Origin: Prorocentrum cordatum
Lineage: Eukaryota; Sar; Dinophyceae; Prorocentrales; Prorocentraceae
Direction: 5' to 3'
Assembly: GCA_963575745.1 (NCBI GenBank)
Contig: CAUYUJ010000192.1
Location: forward strand, 57,416-121,415
DNA: 64,000 nt
Below the pieces are notes generated by a model, which saw nothing but the letters and a program-made list of their open reading frames with translations, ran no database searches and was not told the origin of the DNA. Shown piece by piece: positions 31,986-43,901 of this stretch (the first letter of the stretch is position 1; every line of letters starts with the position of its first letter). The position numbers and the translations under genes were made by a program.

Positions 31986-32495
31986 GGAGGAGGAGGAGGA
32001 GGCAGGGTAGGAGTGAGGAGGAGGAGGAGCATGCGGCTGGGATTCTGGAGATTCTGCCGGATCGCGTTATAGCGATTGGGAGGAGGAGGAGGAGGAGGAG
32101 GCGGAGGATGAGGAGGAGTAAAGCGGCGAGGCATGGACGGAGGTGGAGAGGAACAGGAGGAGGCTTCGGAGGAGGAGGAGGACGATGAGGAGGAGGAGGT
32201 GAGGAGGAGGCGGAGGAGGAGGAGGAAGGAGAAGAGGAGGAGGAGGAGGACGGGGTGGAGGAGGAGGGGAGGAGGAGGAGGAAAGAGGAGGAGGAGGAGG
32301 AGGAGGAGGGACTAAGAGGAGGAGGAGGAGGAGGAGGGAGGAGGAGGAGGAGGAGAAGAGGAGAAAAGAGGAAGAGGGGGAGGAGGAAAGGAGGAGAGGA
32401 GGAGGGGGAGGAGGAGGAGGAGGAGGGGAGAGGAGGAGGAGGAGGAGGAGGAGGGGAGAGGAGGAGGAGGAGGCGGAGGAGGAGGAGGAGAAACA
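30790..32495. repeat. Compound GGA/GAT/GGA microsatellite
   Basis: (GGA)n to about 31170, then about 800 bp of GATGATGCT-type triplets (31170-31985, with a few ATGATCATGA variants near 31900), then (GGA)n to about 32495. Long Asp-, Met-, His- or Glu-rich frames are artefacts. Confidence 0.97.
30845..30944. other. Assembly gap, 100 N
   Basis: Exactly 100 N between two GGA/GAG tracts. The true length of the repeat is unknown; frames crossing it are meaningless. Confidence 1.
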
Positions 32496-32810
32496 TCCAG
32501 GCGAAGGAGCGCGTTGGGTGGGCGGTTCCTTGGAACACGGAGCTCCAAAACTGCACAGTGGAGCTGAGTCAAATGGGGAGCCATGGCGGCTCGCGCATCA
32601 CCGCTATGCGACGAAGGCGGCCACGCCACATGCAAAATGATGCGCCCAGTGCACACAGGGGAAAGGGCCACCCGTGCCACAGGACCACAGGGCATCCGTC
32701 AGCTATGCAAGACAGCTCCCGCTGGTGGGGGAGCGCAGGGCAAGGGGGGGGCAGGACGGCCACCCTCGTGCCCCGACGCACGCGGCAAACTATGCCCCCC
32801 CCCTTGCGCA
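32496..32810. other. No gene seen
   Basis: GC-rich spacer with G- and C-runs between the microsatellite and the 165-bp tandem repeat. Confidence 0.4.
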
Positions 32811-33275
32811 ATGGTCACCGCAGGGGGGGATTACCTCCAGCGCCCCACGGCCGTGCAGCAGGGGGGACGCGGGCAGCACGCAGCAGTGAAAAGGATTGCC
32901 TCGGCCGCCCCAGGTCGAACCCGCCACGTGAGCCCAGCTACCGCAGCAACACAAAAAAGGAGCGGCCACATGAGCAGCGGCCACCGCAAGGGAGAATTAA
33001 CTCCTGCGCCCCACGGCCGTGCAAGCAGGGGGATGTCGACCCACGCGGCAGTGAAAAGGACGGCCACAGGGGGGCCCAGATCGAACCCGCCGCGCGCGCC
33101 CAACAACCGCCAACAAGAGAGGGGAGCGGCCCCCCTGTGCAGCTGTCGCCGCAGGGGGGATTACCTCCAGCGCCCCACGGCCGCGCAACAGGAGGAGGTG
33201 GACACGCGCGCAACAGTGAAAAGGACGGCCGCAAGGACCTTAGATCGAACCCGCCGCGCAGGTCCCGTGACCGCT
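32811..33275. repeat. 165-bp tandem repeat, three copies
   Basis: Units share GCGCCCCACGGCCG (about 32840, 33005, 33170), AGTGAAAAGGA and ATCGAACCCGCC in the same order and spacing. Confidence 0.85.
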
Positions 33276-33279
33276 GATC

Positions 33280-34159
33280 AAAAACGCCATGCACTGGTTG
33301 GGGTGAATAGCCAGAAAATATATAAGGCAGAGGTCGCAAGGGCGGCCCGAGTCAGAGTCAGAAGAACCCCTCCCCCGCACCAGCCCCCCACCACCAACGT
33401 CGGACAAGTTTGAAGGCAGCGAAAGCGAGGACTGGCCGTCCAGGCCAGGCCAGAAAGACCCGCGGGCCTCGGCAACTCTGACAGCGGGCTTTCCTGAGCT
33501 CGGCCCCGCACTGCTGGCAGCTCCTGACGCAGTGCTGCGGGCTCCCGTGGCGGCACCTTCTAAGCGCAGGCCTAGCGCCGCCTGTCGGAGAACCCAAGGT
33601 CCGTCATCGCCCACGTCGTCGTCGATGGGGGGGGCGCGAACGAGGAGCGCGGAACGAAACCAGCAGGCAGCTCCTCGGGCCTGCCGACTCCCAAGGGTTT
33701 CCTGGGGTGACGTCCTTGCATCATTTTAGTGCAATTGGTGCTGCCGTGACCGCGCATCTCCAGAGCACAGGACTTGGACGTGGGCGTTTTTCGCGGAAAA
33801 CAGCCTGACGCATGTAGCCGCCGCACTTGGGACATAATTGAAAGTCCGCACACACTGAGCAGGTGGGCGCGACAACATTATGACCCAAGGAGCCGGCAGC
33901 ATCCAAATCATGGTTGGCGACTCGGGCACAGAACCTTCCAGGCGGCATAGCGATCGAGCGCGAGCCAACCCTACAGACAGTGCGCCTCCAGACCGAATGC
34001 TGTCACTGCCAGCGATGAGGGGCGGGCGGCGCCCCGGGGGCCGAGGAGGTGCGACTAGGGCAAACCAGCGGACAGCCCACCAGCTCCAGGCGTGGCCACA
34101 ATGGCAGGAGCTTGGTAGCTGGTCTACAAACAACCTGGCCGAATATAACACATCGGTTG
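33280..34159 (-). other. 3' region of the decayed LINE
   Basis: Sequence downstream of RNase H. It contains small Cys pairs (CSVCADFQLCPKC in one frame near 33855) but no continuous ORF. The boundary at 33280 is set by the end of the tandem repeat and is approximate. Confidence 0.35.
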
Positions 34160-34720
34160 ACTCGTTCCACTTGGTCGGTGGGAGGTTGCGGGTGGGACCC
34201 AGCTCCTCGCTGGGCAGCTTTGCCCGCGAAGTCGCCCCCCACCCTCGGCAGGCGTTCAGACTCAGCAGTGCCTACTTCACCCACGTCCTGGCGGGCCTTG
34301 ACATTGGCCGCAGGCAGGGCGTGGGCGGCGTGATTGTTTTTCTTTGTATATATATATATATAAACAAAAAATGCCCCGAGCACCACCTACGACACGACCG
34401 CCTTTCGTTGGGGGTGGGGGGGCAGGCGGAAATGGCCAACTACCGCGAGGCAGCCAGAAGACAGCTCGGATTGAGCTACACTATGAAGCGCAGCCATGGC
34501 AAGATAATTCTGCTTCAGCAGGGGCGGTTCGGCTGACGGGGGCGCGGACGGGTCCGCGCAGGGCGCGCAAGAGGGGGCCTTGGAGGGGCGCCGGGCAAAC
34601 CCCCCAACCTGCCCTCGAGCGCTTTGAGATTGGATGCCAAAACAGCTACAGTCCAGGAAGGTTCGGCCCTGGATGTCCCCATTAGCGAGCTCCTCCGAGA
34701 AGTCCTCATCCTCAGCTGAT
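34160..34720 (-). pseudogene. RNase H of LINE A, interrupted by (TA)n
   Basis: The first motif reads GRTFLDCSC (Asp kept, usual D-G-S changed to D-C-S). After the TA run the C-terminal part reads VKARQDVGEVG...RVGGDFAGKAAQRGAGSHP, where the normal G-N-x-A-D is G-G-D-F-A-G. Disrupted and probably inactive. Confidence 0.6.
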
Positions 34721-34740
34721 GGCAAGACGACCCCTCCCCC

Positions 34741-34974
34741 CTAACTCAGAGTCTTCGGCCAGAACGATTCGGGGCGCTCCCAGATTCCCCGATCGAAGAG
34801 CATCCGATCACCATCGGACAAGGGGCCCCGAGCTTCATCTTGGATCTCCGCAGGAATAAGCTCAGCACGAACCTCCTCGACGGCTGAACAATCGCAGAGA
34901 CGGTGATGGACCGTGCCCCTGCAGAGACCACAGAGGGGGCAGAGCAACTGGTCTCCCTCGAGCTGGTAGCCCAC
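34741..34974 (-). pseudogene. LINE A zinc-binding tail
   Basis: CPLCGLCRGTVHHRLCDC fits the C-x2-C...H-x3-C tail typical of LINE ORF2 proteins between RT and RNase H; followed by FDRGIWERPESFWP. Confidence 0.65.
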
Positions 34975-36530
34975 GGCCGCCGCTCTGTCAGTTGTTCAGG
35001 TTCCACAGCAGCAGAGATTCCTGATGGGGCCCTTCTCGAGGGCAGTGTACCTCTTCGATCGCAGCTGGCTCTGACAGACCTAGACACCCGCGCGCTCCCA
35101 CCCTGCATCCAGCATGCCCCCCACGTTCGTCTTTAACCATCTGACTACAGCACGCCTTAGAATGTCCTTCAAAGCGTAGGGCTGACAAAGGTTGGCGAGA
35201 CCGAGGTGCCGTCATGCGAGCGCAGCGTGGCATAATCGGGCATTGACCATCCCAGGCGTTGGACAAACAAGAACGGCGCCGTGTGCGGGCCTGCTACCTG
35301 ACGCCAAGTCTTAGATTTTAGCTTGCATTCTAAAACCGAGGTCCAACATCGCCTGAATTCCTTGTGCGTCCTGCCTCCAAGATGCTGATGACATCGGGCC
35401 GCCCAAATCTCCTTCCCCCACCTCGCGGTAGGAGCGACCATCCCATAGTAGGTGGGGGCACCTTCGTAAATAAGTGTAGAAGAGTGATTGCGACCCCCGC
35501 GAGACGGATGAAAGCACTTCCCTGCTTGGCGGCGGACGCGGGCAAGCTCAGCATCGCGAACACCGTGGGCCCCGCAGCCGAAGTTAACTCCAGCCAGGGC
35601 GCCGCCGGTAAAGATCTTCTTTGCCGAGCGCCCAAGAATTTTCCCGCTGCTTGCGAATCCTACTGACGCGCTGATCAAAGGTGGCGCGCCTCGGCTTTGC
35701 CTTCTTGCAACGGCCCCTGACCCTCCAAGGCAGCCCGGCGGCGTCGTCGGTCACCGGGCTGATTGCCGAGGTGGTTTTACCAGGACCAGCCCAGACTCCC
35801 AAACACTCCTGAAGCCCAGTGCCCAAGCGACGCTGACTGCATATGAGGCTCGCCTTGTCGGGTGCGATCTGGCACTTGATGTCGGCTGCCACTGCTTTAC
35901 GCAGTCCAACGGCGCCGACCGCGATGGCTTCGAAAACCTCCTGGTACATCCCTTGGGCCGACAAACCGAGGTCATCGATGTGCAGATTCAGGTTGGAGCG
36001 CCGTTTCGACTGGACTGGATTGAGATAAGCGCCTTACTATAGTAAACCCTTACGAAGCTAGCGGCAATACTACACCCCGCAATGACCCCGCGGATCGCCA
36101 TGGACGGTCCCAGAATGAACCCGCTGATGTTGGTATACCGCGGGGCCCGACAGGCCGAAATACATCACCTACACAGGGGGGGGCAGACTCCTGGCGCCTG
36201 GCCTCCAGGTTCCCCAGATCCATGGCTTCGTAAAAATTGCGCATGTCCCACAAACGAGACGCCGAGCAGAGCCTCTGCTTGACGGCGGCCTCGCTCTTGG
36301 CCGTCTGCTTCCAAGCAACGTCAGAAGCCGACGTAAAGCCGTGTGTTGCGAACGTGCCATGTTTGTTTCCTCCTCCCACATCGCAGCCTTCTGCCTCCTG
36401 CGCGCACCCCGCATCCTGTGCGGTGATGTGAATATACTAATCAACCTGAGGCCTCCAATAGGCTTGAACAGCACGGCGAGCATCACGGCGCGCAGCTGCT
36501 CAGGGAGGTTGCCATCGTCTCCATGATGGC
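34975..36530 (-). pseudogene. LINE A reverse transcriptase
   Basis: Pieces in different frames: fingers LFKPIGGLRLISIFTSPHRM (about 36460), motif A region LWDMRNFYEAMDLGNLEARR (about 36235), motif C HIDDLG (35965-35982, catalytic Asp pair intact), then post-palm sequence AVAADIKCQIAPDKASLICS and thumb GAHGVRDAELARVRRQAG. At least three frameshifts. Confidence 0.7.
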
Positions 36531-36934
36531 GGAGAGAAGCGAGACACCAGCCAGGGCCTGATCACACAGGAGCATAGTGCCGAAGGTAAAACCCATCGAC
36601 CGAAACCGCGGACCTCTTGGCGTTCCCTCAGCTCTTCTCCCTCAAGACACCAGGAGACACCAGAGGTAGATGCTCTGCGGGTAGAAAGGGGTTCGGCTCC
36701 AGAAAGTCAAAGTTCCGTCTCCGCAAGCCACAAAGACTGGCAGCGCTTGCCTTCGGTTCGCAGAAGAGACAGCGGGCCCGGTGCGACCTGGCCAGCCGCG
36801 CGGAGGGTCGAGGAAGGAACCCAGGCTTCTACAGGGCGCGTCCAGGCGGGGCTCACCTTCTGCTCTCGCGCCGCCAGACTTGAAGCTGGTCGGCCAGCTC
36901 CGCCTCCGCTACGTTGGCCCATCTCTGATGCGGG

Positions 36935-37769
36935 TCAGTGAGCCCACGATAAGCCCCCAGAGAGCCCCTTCCGAGCACACCCAAGAGCATCATTCGCCAA
37001 GGCCTCTGCGGTCTCCCAGTCCTGCGGGGCTGGCCCAGGTCCAATTGGAACTTCAACGTGAAGCGACGGGGGCTTTCTGAACTGCAGCACGCGAAGGTCG
37101 GCAAGCTGAGCGCGGACATCGATCCCAGCTGGGGAGTTCGGAGCCGTCGGAGCATGCTTGTCTACCCACGTGGACTTGACTCCCTTGGACAACCCACCTG
37201 AGACCACGAAAAAGTCGTAAACCTTCTCCCCGGCAGGCCCGCGGCAATTGGAACTACCCGAAGTGATCGCCTGCGCCTCTAATTGCTGGGCGAACTTGCA
37301 CGCTTCAAGCTTCGAGGGCTGGCTCAGCGTTGAACTCGCCCCCAATCGCAAAGCTGCCGGGGCTGCTGCTGACGAGCGCGCCAACCTTGGACCGGAACGA
37401 CAGGTCGCGGTTTGGCAAGCCTTCGCATCAGAGGAAGTAGCGAGAGATGGGTGGAAGCTCCCCAACATGAACGTAACCTGCTACAGCACGATAGTCTTCA
37501 ACAGTGAAGCCCCCAGCAGGCCAATGAAGGCCGAGTTCTGAACGAGCTAACACACTCACCCCACCAGAGGTACCGGAGTCTGGCGCCTTCTCAGCACTCC
37601 CAAAGATCGGCTTCCACCCGCAATTAAGCCCCCAGCGCTGAGCGTCGGGGGTCTGGTGTTGGAGCGGGCGGCGCTCCTGCAGCAGCGCCGCGCGCGCCGC
37701 CGCCTGCAAGGGCCACTCCTTAGCATAACTCCAGGCCGTGCAGTTGGAAGTGGCAATCTTTAGGTTCAT
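36935..37769 (-). pseudogene. LINE A APE endonuclease
   Basis: N-terminal part from ATG 37769: NLKIATSNCTAWSYA, ALLQERRPLQ (metal-binding Glu), GTSGGVSVLARSELG. After a frameshift near 37430 the C-terminal part has EKVYDFFVVSGGLSKGV, matching the x-x-D-F-F-V-V strand. The final His of the family was not located with confidence. Confidence 0.65.
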
Positions 37770-37965
37770 GGCATCCCCCCTAGGGGCCGGGGGGAAAGTG
37801 CAAATTTCAAAACTTTCAGAGCTCTTCTTGGAGTCTGATGCGGCGGTGTCCAACAGGCTGGCGGGGGACAGCGATAGAGCGGGTCGAACACCAGCTCGCT
37901 CGATGCAGAAGTCCCCCTGCATACCTTGGGCAACCTGGGCATTGTCGTCGGAACACGACAGTGAC

Positions 37966-37966
37966 T

Positions 37967-38005
<39 letters not shown>

Positions 38006-38030
38006 TACATACATACATCCATATATAATA
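37966..38030. repeat. (TA)n microsatellite
   Basis: TATATA run with CATACATACATACATC, inside the LINE A ORF1-endonuclease spacer. Confidence 0.95.
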
Positions 38031-38371
38031 TGATCTGCGCGATTGAAAGATGCTTAACGCATTGGCGATGGGGGAAGAGATACTCGGATTGCGACAACCG
38101 AGCCCCCGCCCACGGAACCGTGGGTGCGCGGTCCTGCAGGGGCGCGAGCTGGGGCCGAGATTGGGTCGGGAACGCCCGCCGACCACCCGACGACGGTAGG
38201 TTGAGGTGGGTATGCCGAGAGGAGTAGGCGCGCAAGCCCTCGCCCCCCCCCCCCCCCCTCCTGCTGCGCTGAAAAAAAACAATGGGGCCCAGAAACCGTG
38301 GCCTCATAACCTGCGGCGAAGCTGTAGCCGCCGATGTAATAGTTGCACCCCCCGTCCTGGTGCATGCCATT

Positions 38372-39611
38372 TCACCCAACGACAGGGTGCGAAGGATACT
38401 TAGAAGGGGCGAAAGCGGCCGCAGCGCGAGCACGAATGTCGACAGCAGCGGCCTCGGCAGCGGGCGTTGGCGCCACCACCTCGGGTTTGGGCGCTGCTCC
38501 AAGCTTGCCTTCGGGGCCTCCTGGCGACGCGGCAGCTTGTCCCTGACCGCCTCCTGTAGAAGCAGTTTGGCTTGGCTCAGCACCGCCTCCAGCGTGAGTC
38601 TTGCCATCCTCGCCCCTCCTCTTCTTGCCGAGTCGCTGCGCGTGCTTCGCCTGCTCGTCGCGGGCCGCCTGGGCCTTCTCCAGCGCCCCCGCGGACGAAG
38701 TCTTGCACGCTTCGCGGAAAGGTTCGTTGAGTGCCGCACTCCTGTTCTCCATGTGCTCCTTGTCCTCGGTGGTGACCACGTACTCCGCCTCGTCGAAGGT
38801 AAAGATGGAGCCCAGCGAGACCACGCCCAGGACATTGCTGGAGCCTTGCACGAGCTCGACCACGTCCACCTTGAAAGGGGCTGGGCGCCTGCGCAGGGAC
38901 GGGCTCGACCACGTTGTCAGCCAGGTCCTTGACCAGGTCCTCGTAGTGGTCGTCAGCCTCGCGCAAGGCTGTCTGGGCAGCGGCGGTGGCCGACTGTTGC
39001 GCCTCCACCCGCTGCTCCAGCTTGGCCAGCTTGTCCAGCTCGGTGGACAACGTTCGCTCCCTGCTCTGCACCTTGCCGTGAGACTTCGCAGCTTGCTGTT
39101 GGGCGGGTGCTGGAGTCGAACTGCGGAGGAGCTTCTCAAGAGCCACCTTGTGCTTGGACGCGGACTCGGTGTCGCCGCTTTTCTCGCACAAGCCAATGAG
39201 GGTCCGCAACTCGTCAGCTGACAAAGACGGGGTCGCACCTGCGCTTGCCCCATTGCCACCAGCGCCACCAGGAGCAAGCAGAGCAGGTAGAGGGCCAGGC
39301 TTGTACGGGAGCGATGGCCACTGAGTGCCTGGCCGAGGAGAGTCGAACACCTCATGGTGGCCCTCGGAGCCCTGCCTGACGGTCCCGCAGTGCTTGCAGC
39401 TGATCCAGCCGCCCAGCGGTCCTGCACCTGCAGGCCTGGCAGCGCCAGCGGCGGCCCGACCACGAGCCTGAGTCCTGGCGGGTCGAAGGCCAAGGGCCGG
39501 TGCTGCCTTCACCCCACTGCCCAGGGGGGGTGCGAGCCGCAGCGCCTTCCCGCAAGGGCGCCTGGGTCCGCCAAGCGCCGCCGCCATTGCTGCGAGACTG
39601 CAAGGCTCCAT
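38372..39611 (-). pseudogene. LINE A ORF1 (coiled-coil protein)
   Basis: ATG at 39611 (complement). The N-terminal part is Ala/Pro-rich, with one CKHCG pair, then a long coiled coil (ELDKLAKLEQRVEAQQSATA, ALREADDHYEDLVKDLAD). A frameshift near 38880 moves to the frame with VDVVELVQGSSNVLGVVSLG and EKAQAARDEQAKHAQRLGKK, ending at 38372. Probably the RNA-binding chaperone of the element. Confidence 0.65.
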
Positions 39612-39736
39612 CCCTGGCCATGCGAGCTGTCGGAAAGTTGCCGAAGCCAAGACTGGCTCGCGCACGCAAAATGCTGTCCTGAAGTTCGTGTGTGTGTGTG
39701 CGTGTACAATGTCCAAAGTTCGGGCACAGGACAGTT

Positions 39737-39795
39737 GGAGGAGGAGGAGGAGGAGGAGGAGGTGGAGGAGCTGGAGGAGCTGGAGGAGGAGAAGG
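39737..39795. repeat. (GGA)n microsatellite
   Basis: GGA triplets at the 5' boundary of LINE A. The next 300 bp (39796-40115) contain no gene. Confidence 0.85.
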
Positions 39796-40119
39796 AGGAG
39801 AGCCTTCCGCGCCTCGCGCGCCCCCCCCCGGCGCGTTCCGCAGGCGGAGGCCGCGGTGATCCCCGTGAACACCGCTGTCAGCGGGGCCGCGCTCGGGGCC
39901 GCCTCGGTCCCTGGCGGGGTGCATCGTCGGTGAGGCTCGCTTCGTAACAACGGTCACGACGTGAGGTTTTCGCCGTTTTCGGCCTCTCGGGGCCCTCGCC
40001 GGGACCCGGGACCGTCAAACATCGATTCCAGGATGCAAGACCGGTTTTGGTGAGAGGGTCGGGACTTTTTGGGGCCGAGTTTTGATTTATAAGGACGTTT
40101 CTTGTTCGGGAAGGTGCTC

Positions 40120-40560
40120 ATCCTTCCTCCTCCCCCTCCTCGTCCCTCCTCCTCCCTCCTTCCCCTCTCTCCTCCTCTCTCCTCCTCCTCCTCCTCTCCT
40201 CCTCCTCCTCCTCCTTCCCTCCTCCTCCTCCTCCTCCTCCTCCTCTCTCCTCCTCCTCCTCGTCCTCCTCCTTCCTCCCTCCTCTGCTCCTCCTCCTCCT
40301 CATCCTCCTCCTCCCACTCCTCCTCCCTCCTCCTCCTCCTCCTCTCCTCTCCTCATCCTCATCCTCATCCTCTCCTCCTCATGCTCTCTCTCCTCCTCCT
40401 CCTCCTCCTCCTCCTCCTCTCCTCTTCTTCCTCCTCCTCCTCCTCGTTCTCCTCCCCCTTCCTTTCCTTCCTCTCCTCCCTCTCCTCCCTCCCGCCCCCC
40501 TCCTCTTCCTGCTCCTCCTGCTCCTCCTCATCCTTCTCAGCCGCCGCCGCCTCCTCCTGC
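40120..40560. repeat. (TCC)n tract
   Basis: About 440 bp of TCC/CTCC triplets with CATCCT interruptions, separating the two minus-strand LINEs. Confidence 0.95.
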
Positions 40561-40799
40561 TTCCCCCCCCCTCTTCCTCACCCTCCGAGCGCACTCCCCT
40601 GGAAAGATCGAGTCCCGCCGCGCGCGGGCGTCCTGCGAGCTGCAGGTAGTGCAGCACCTCGGACTGGGACCAGGCCTGCAGGCCTGGGGGTAGACGACCT
40701 TGCGCCAACCTCTGGATCTTTTTTCTCCCTGCTTCATTGGGAGGGTCACGAATGGCTTCCAATGTGCTACGAGCCCGTACCGACCAGCACCCACAACGG

Positions 40800-41957
40800 T
40801 TATACCAACAGATCCCGTTGGTGGACTGTAGGAAAGGGGTGGTGGGTTGGGTGGATTGCAACGACCTTGGGCCTACAGCGTTGTTTCAACCATTTGGGCA
40901 TCTGAATGTTGGCATGACCTTGATTCTTGCACCAGGGGGCAACAGGGGGAACAGGGGCAGCGAGGAGGCAATTGGAGGTGGTTGCGAGGGCCTGCTGGAG
41001 GACCTGTAAACTCGTAATGGCCCTGACTCTCCTACGCTCATCTTTGGTCTCCTCATCCTCCTGGGGGAACTGATCCTTGTGTCTGGATGGCTGCGAGGGG
41101 TCACAGATCGAGGCGGTCCGAATGTCTCCTCCCTGAGTCTGGCGCACGAGCGGGAGGGAAACTTTTCGGCGACGGGCAGCACAGCTGGCGATCTGATCTA
41201 CCTGCTCGTTCACATAGAGCGCCCAGGGCGGCTCCTTGGCCGCCTCCTCCGTCGGGTGGCGTTTGACCTTCTGGAAAATGAGCTTGGAAGCGCGGGCGGA
41301 GGCATACGTCCCGAACTTTTTACAAGCCTGCGGGTTTCGTGAATGTCGGGCTTTGGATCCGTTCGGAAAACCTTTGATGACATAGAGGCAGCCCGTGGCA
41401 ACGACCACGGGTCCGTCGGTGGCTTGGAGAAGGCGAACAACTGCGGCTATCTCGGCAAGAGGAACTAATTGGTGGCCCCAACCCCTTCCAGAGAGTGAGC
41501 CAAGAAACTGCATCGAGGTGGTCCAGAGGGCGTCCCCCCAACCGCGTATACAAAGACGGGCATCCATGGTGTGGTCCCCTCCGCTCCCGTCGGTGGCCCC
41601 GATGAGGATGTGATCGGAACTGTACTTATGATGCTGCTGGAAGGCTTCTGGTTTGATGATACCATCGTCTAGGGACATGATATGCTTGTGAACCTTCAGG
41701 AGGGCCCATTTTGCTGGAACGGTCCCACGAAGCCAGAGACACGCATGTTGGGGGCACTCCCGGATTGCCTGGGGGACGGACTCCTGAGTGTTCTGGGTGG
41801 CCTCCAGACCTAGCGAGGGGGGCTCGGGGCATGTCCAAAACTTGTAGAGGTCATCTGCGCTCGGCTGGCCGCAGAGTAGACAGTCGGCTCGATATTGGAG
41901 CCCCGCTTCGAAACGTCGTGCCTCACTCCAGCACTTGGAACAGGCCACTGCGGCCAT
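40800..41957 (-). pseudogene. LINE B zinc finger and RNase H (uninterrupted frame)
   Basis: One open frame of 385 codons. Zinc-binding CLLCG...FWTC at residues 26-43. RNase H from about residue 115: ILIGATDGSGG (first Asp), LVPLAEIAAVVRLLQ (Glu), PVVVATGCLYVIKGF where the second catalytic Asp of T-D-C is Gly, then QKVKRHPTEE and YVNEQVDQIASCA. The active-site loss argues it is dead despite the open frame. Confidence 0.7.
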
Positions 41958-42343
41958 GGCGGAGGGGTAGGAGGCGAGGCTGGGAGGTACTCCTCATTTG
42001 TGGCCCTGTGGTCCCTGTTGGGCTCCTCCTCCTCCAGCTTCCTATGTTACCTGATGGCTGCTGCCATCCTGCTTGGGTACAAACGGGTTGATGTGATGTC
42101 TCTTCCTTCCTCCGGTCCTGCTGAGCTGTGACTCCTGGGGTAGGCGAGGCTCCAGAGGCGCATGGGGAGGAGGACAGGAACTCCATGTGAAAAAGGAGGA
42201 GCTGCTGCTGGTCCCAACTGAGCGGCTTCACCTTGAAAGCCTGGCCTGTGGGATCCGACCACTGCCAGGCAGAGGTGGGCCCCCAGCCTACGTCGAACAG
42301 CGTGGCGATGACCGCCGACAGGTGCGACTTCACGCGGGCCCAA

Positions 42344-43800
42344 CGCTACTGCGAGCGAAGCCTGTCTCTGAGTCGGGCCCAGGCTCTCTGGATACCTCCC
42401 AGGAGTCCGGGCTCGTTGTTGGTAAATCTGAACCAGGTCTGGAAAAGTTCGTCCTTAAAAAGATGGCGGTGCCGATTTCTACGGGCTCTGAGGGCGTGGA
42501 GTCTTGTGGCGAGGCAAGCTCCTGACTTCGAGACTCCAAAGGCGGCTGCGGTCTGGCGGCGTAGAACAAATCACTTCTGATGGCGAGGCCCCGTGACCTT
42601 GCGCTCCCCAGGGAATCTGAGGCTGCGCCGCCGTGCGATAGAGAGACCGAGCCTTGCTCCTAGTCCTGGCCAGCTTCCTGATGTTACCGGCCCAGATGAG
42701 CCTCAGGGTACGGCGTTTCTTAAGGACTCTGAGGGCTCGACGGCGCCCCGCGGAGGCGTTAATTCCGAGGTCCTTGGTGTGGCGGAGGGGCTTGATGTGG
42801 ATCCGCTGGCCCAATAGGGCCCCCGCGACTGCCCTGCTGAGGTCTAGGTGGCTGGCCAAAGCGACTGGCTCCTCTGAAAGACGGAATCCCGATTCGGCGA
42901 GTCCTTGGCAGAGGCCCGCGATGCAATTGAGGAAGGTCTTTTTCGAGATTTCGGGGCTGCCGGCCAGACGGACCCTGATGCCATCCACCCAAGTTCTGAT
43001 GGTGGGTCCTGGGAATTGGTCATGGGCTCTCTCCAGTACCTCGTAGAGTAGGGCCCTGGTCCATGGTACACTTTGTCTGCGTCTTTGAAGTGCAGACGTG
43101 AGCGGTGTGAGGGGTTCGCTGACCCCAATGGGCGCGGCGAGGACCCTGACGGCGGTGTGGACCAGGACCCCCAGGGAGAGCTGGACCACAGGGTAGCCTA
43201 GCTTCAGGGCCTGCTGGGAGAGCTTCTTTATATATATGGTGTCGGAAAACTCTTCGAGGTCGAGCACTCCCTCGAAGATGGAGACTTGCAGGGCCCCGCC
43301 GATCTCAGCGAAAACCTCGCTGGTCACAGCTGCCTGAAGACAATTACTACCTTCGATGGCTGCATCTCAGAACCCAGCCCGAGCTTCTTCCCAGGATGAG
43401 ATCTGGCCTTTGAAGAGCCTCATGATGACCCGATATGGCGCATTGGTGAGAGTGACGGGCGTGTCGCTGACCTCGGTCTTGGGCTTCACGGCCACGAGGT
43501 TGACTAAGCATTGAGCTGGGAATTGCTGCGGCCTACAGATATCATCAATCATATCGGTTAGGATCACCAACCCTGGTTCTGGTCGCTGGCGAAGATCTGC
43601 TGCTCGCCACTGGTCGGCGCCAGGCGCTGACCTGGCAGGAAAGCCTTAAGGGCGGCGGAGACCTGCGAGGTGGAGAAACACTGGTCTTGGTCGCATTAGT
43701 CCCGTGCCTATTCCCTAAGCTCTCGGATCCACTGGGCCTCGGGGAAATCTCCAATTAGTTTCCCTTTGGGTCCCAGAACTTAATCCAATTGCCGCTCTTG
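42344..43800 (-). pseudogene. LINE B reverse transcriptase with mutated motif C
   Basis: Fingers QCLVNLVAVKPKTEVSD then PVTLTNAPYRVIMRL in the 43367-43570 piece. The palm is in the 42479-43327 frame: motif A VLDLEEFSDTIYIKKL, motif B region RRRQSVPWTRALLYEVL, motif C RTWVDGIRVRL (42980-42991), where the second Asp of the usual x-V-D-D is Gly. The RT would be inactive. Confidence 0.7.
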
Positions 43801-43901
43801 TGACCTAGGACCGGTGTGGCGTCAGAAACTAGGTTGCCATTTCCATCTATGAAGATATTGTTGTCCTCCTCGGGGGTGGGATTTGGGATCTTCGTGATGT
43901 A

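Larger units (their letters stand above)
33280..39700 (-). mobile_element. Near full-length LINE (ORF1-EN-RT-Zn-RNase H), decayed
   Basis: Minus-strand order from 39611: ORF1 with coiled coil, APE endonuclease (37769 to about 36935), RT (about 36530-35000), zinc-binding tail (about 34930), RNase H (34720 to about 34160) and a Ser/Pro-rich 3' region. This is the classic I-clade-like order. Frameshifts occur in every domain, and TA microsatellites interrupt it at 34346-34364 and 37971-38001. The 5' end abuts a GGA tract at 39737-39795. Confidence 0.75.
40600..43800 (-). mobile_element. LINE B, 5'-truncated and mutated
   Basis: Minus strand from about 43800: RT fingers and palm, thumb, zinc finger and RNase H. 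No endonuclease or ORF1 upstream, so it is 5'-truncated inside the RT. A (TCC)n tract at 43902 lies just beyond the break. The 3' limit near 40600 is approximate. Confidence 0.7.

Noticed and set aside
33312-33325. TATA box (AATATATAAGG)
   Set aside because: Isolated AT stretch in a LINE tail; dinoflagellate promoters generally lack TATA boxes and no start site follows.
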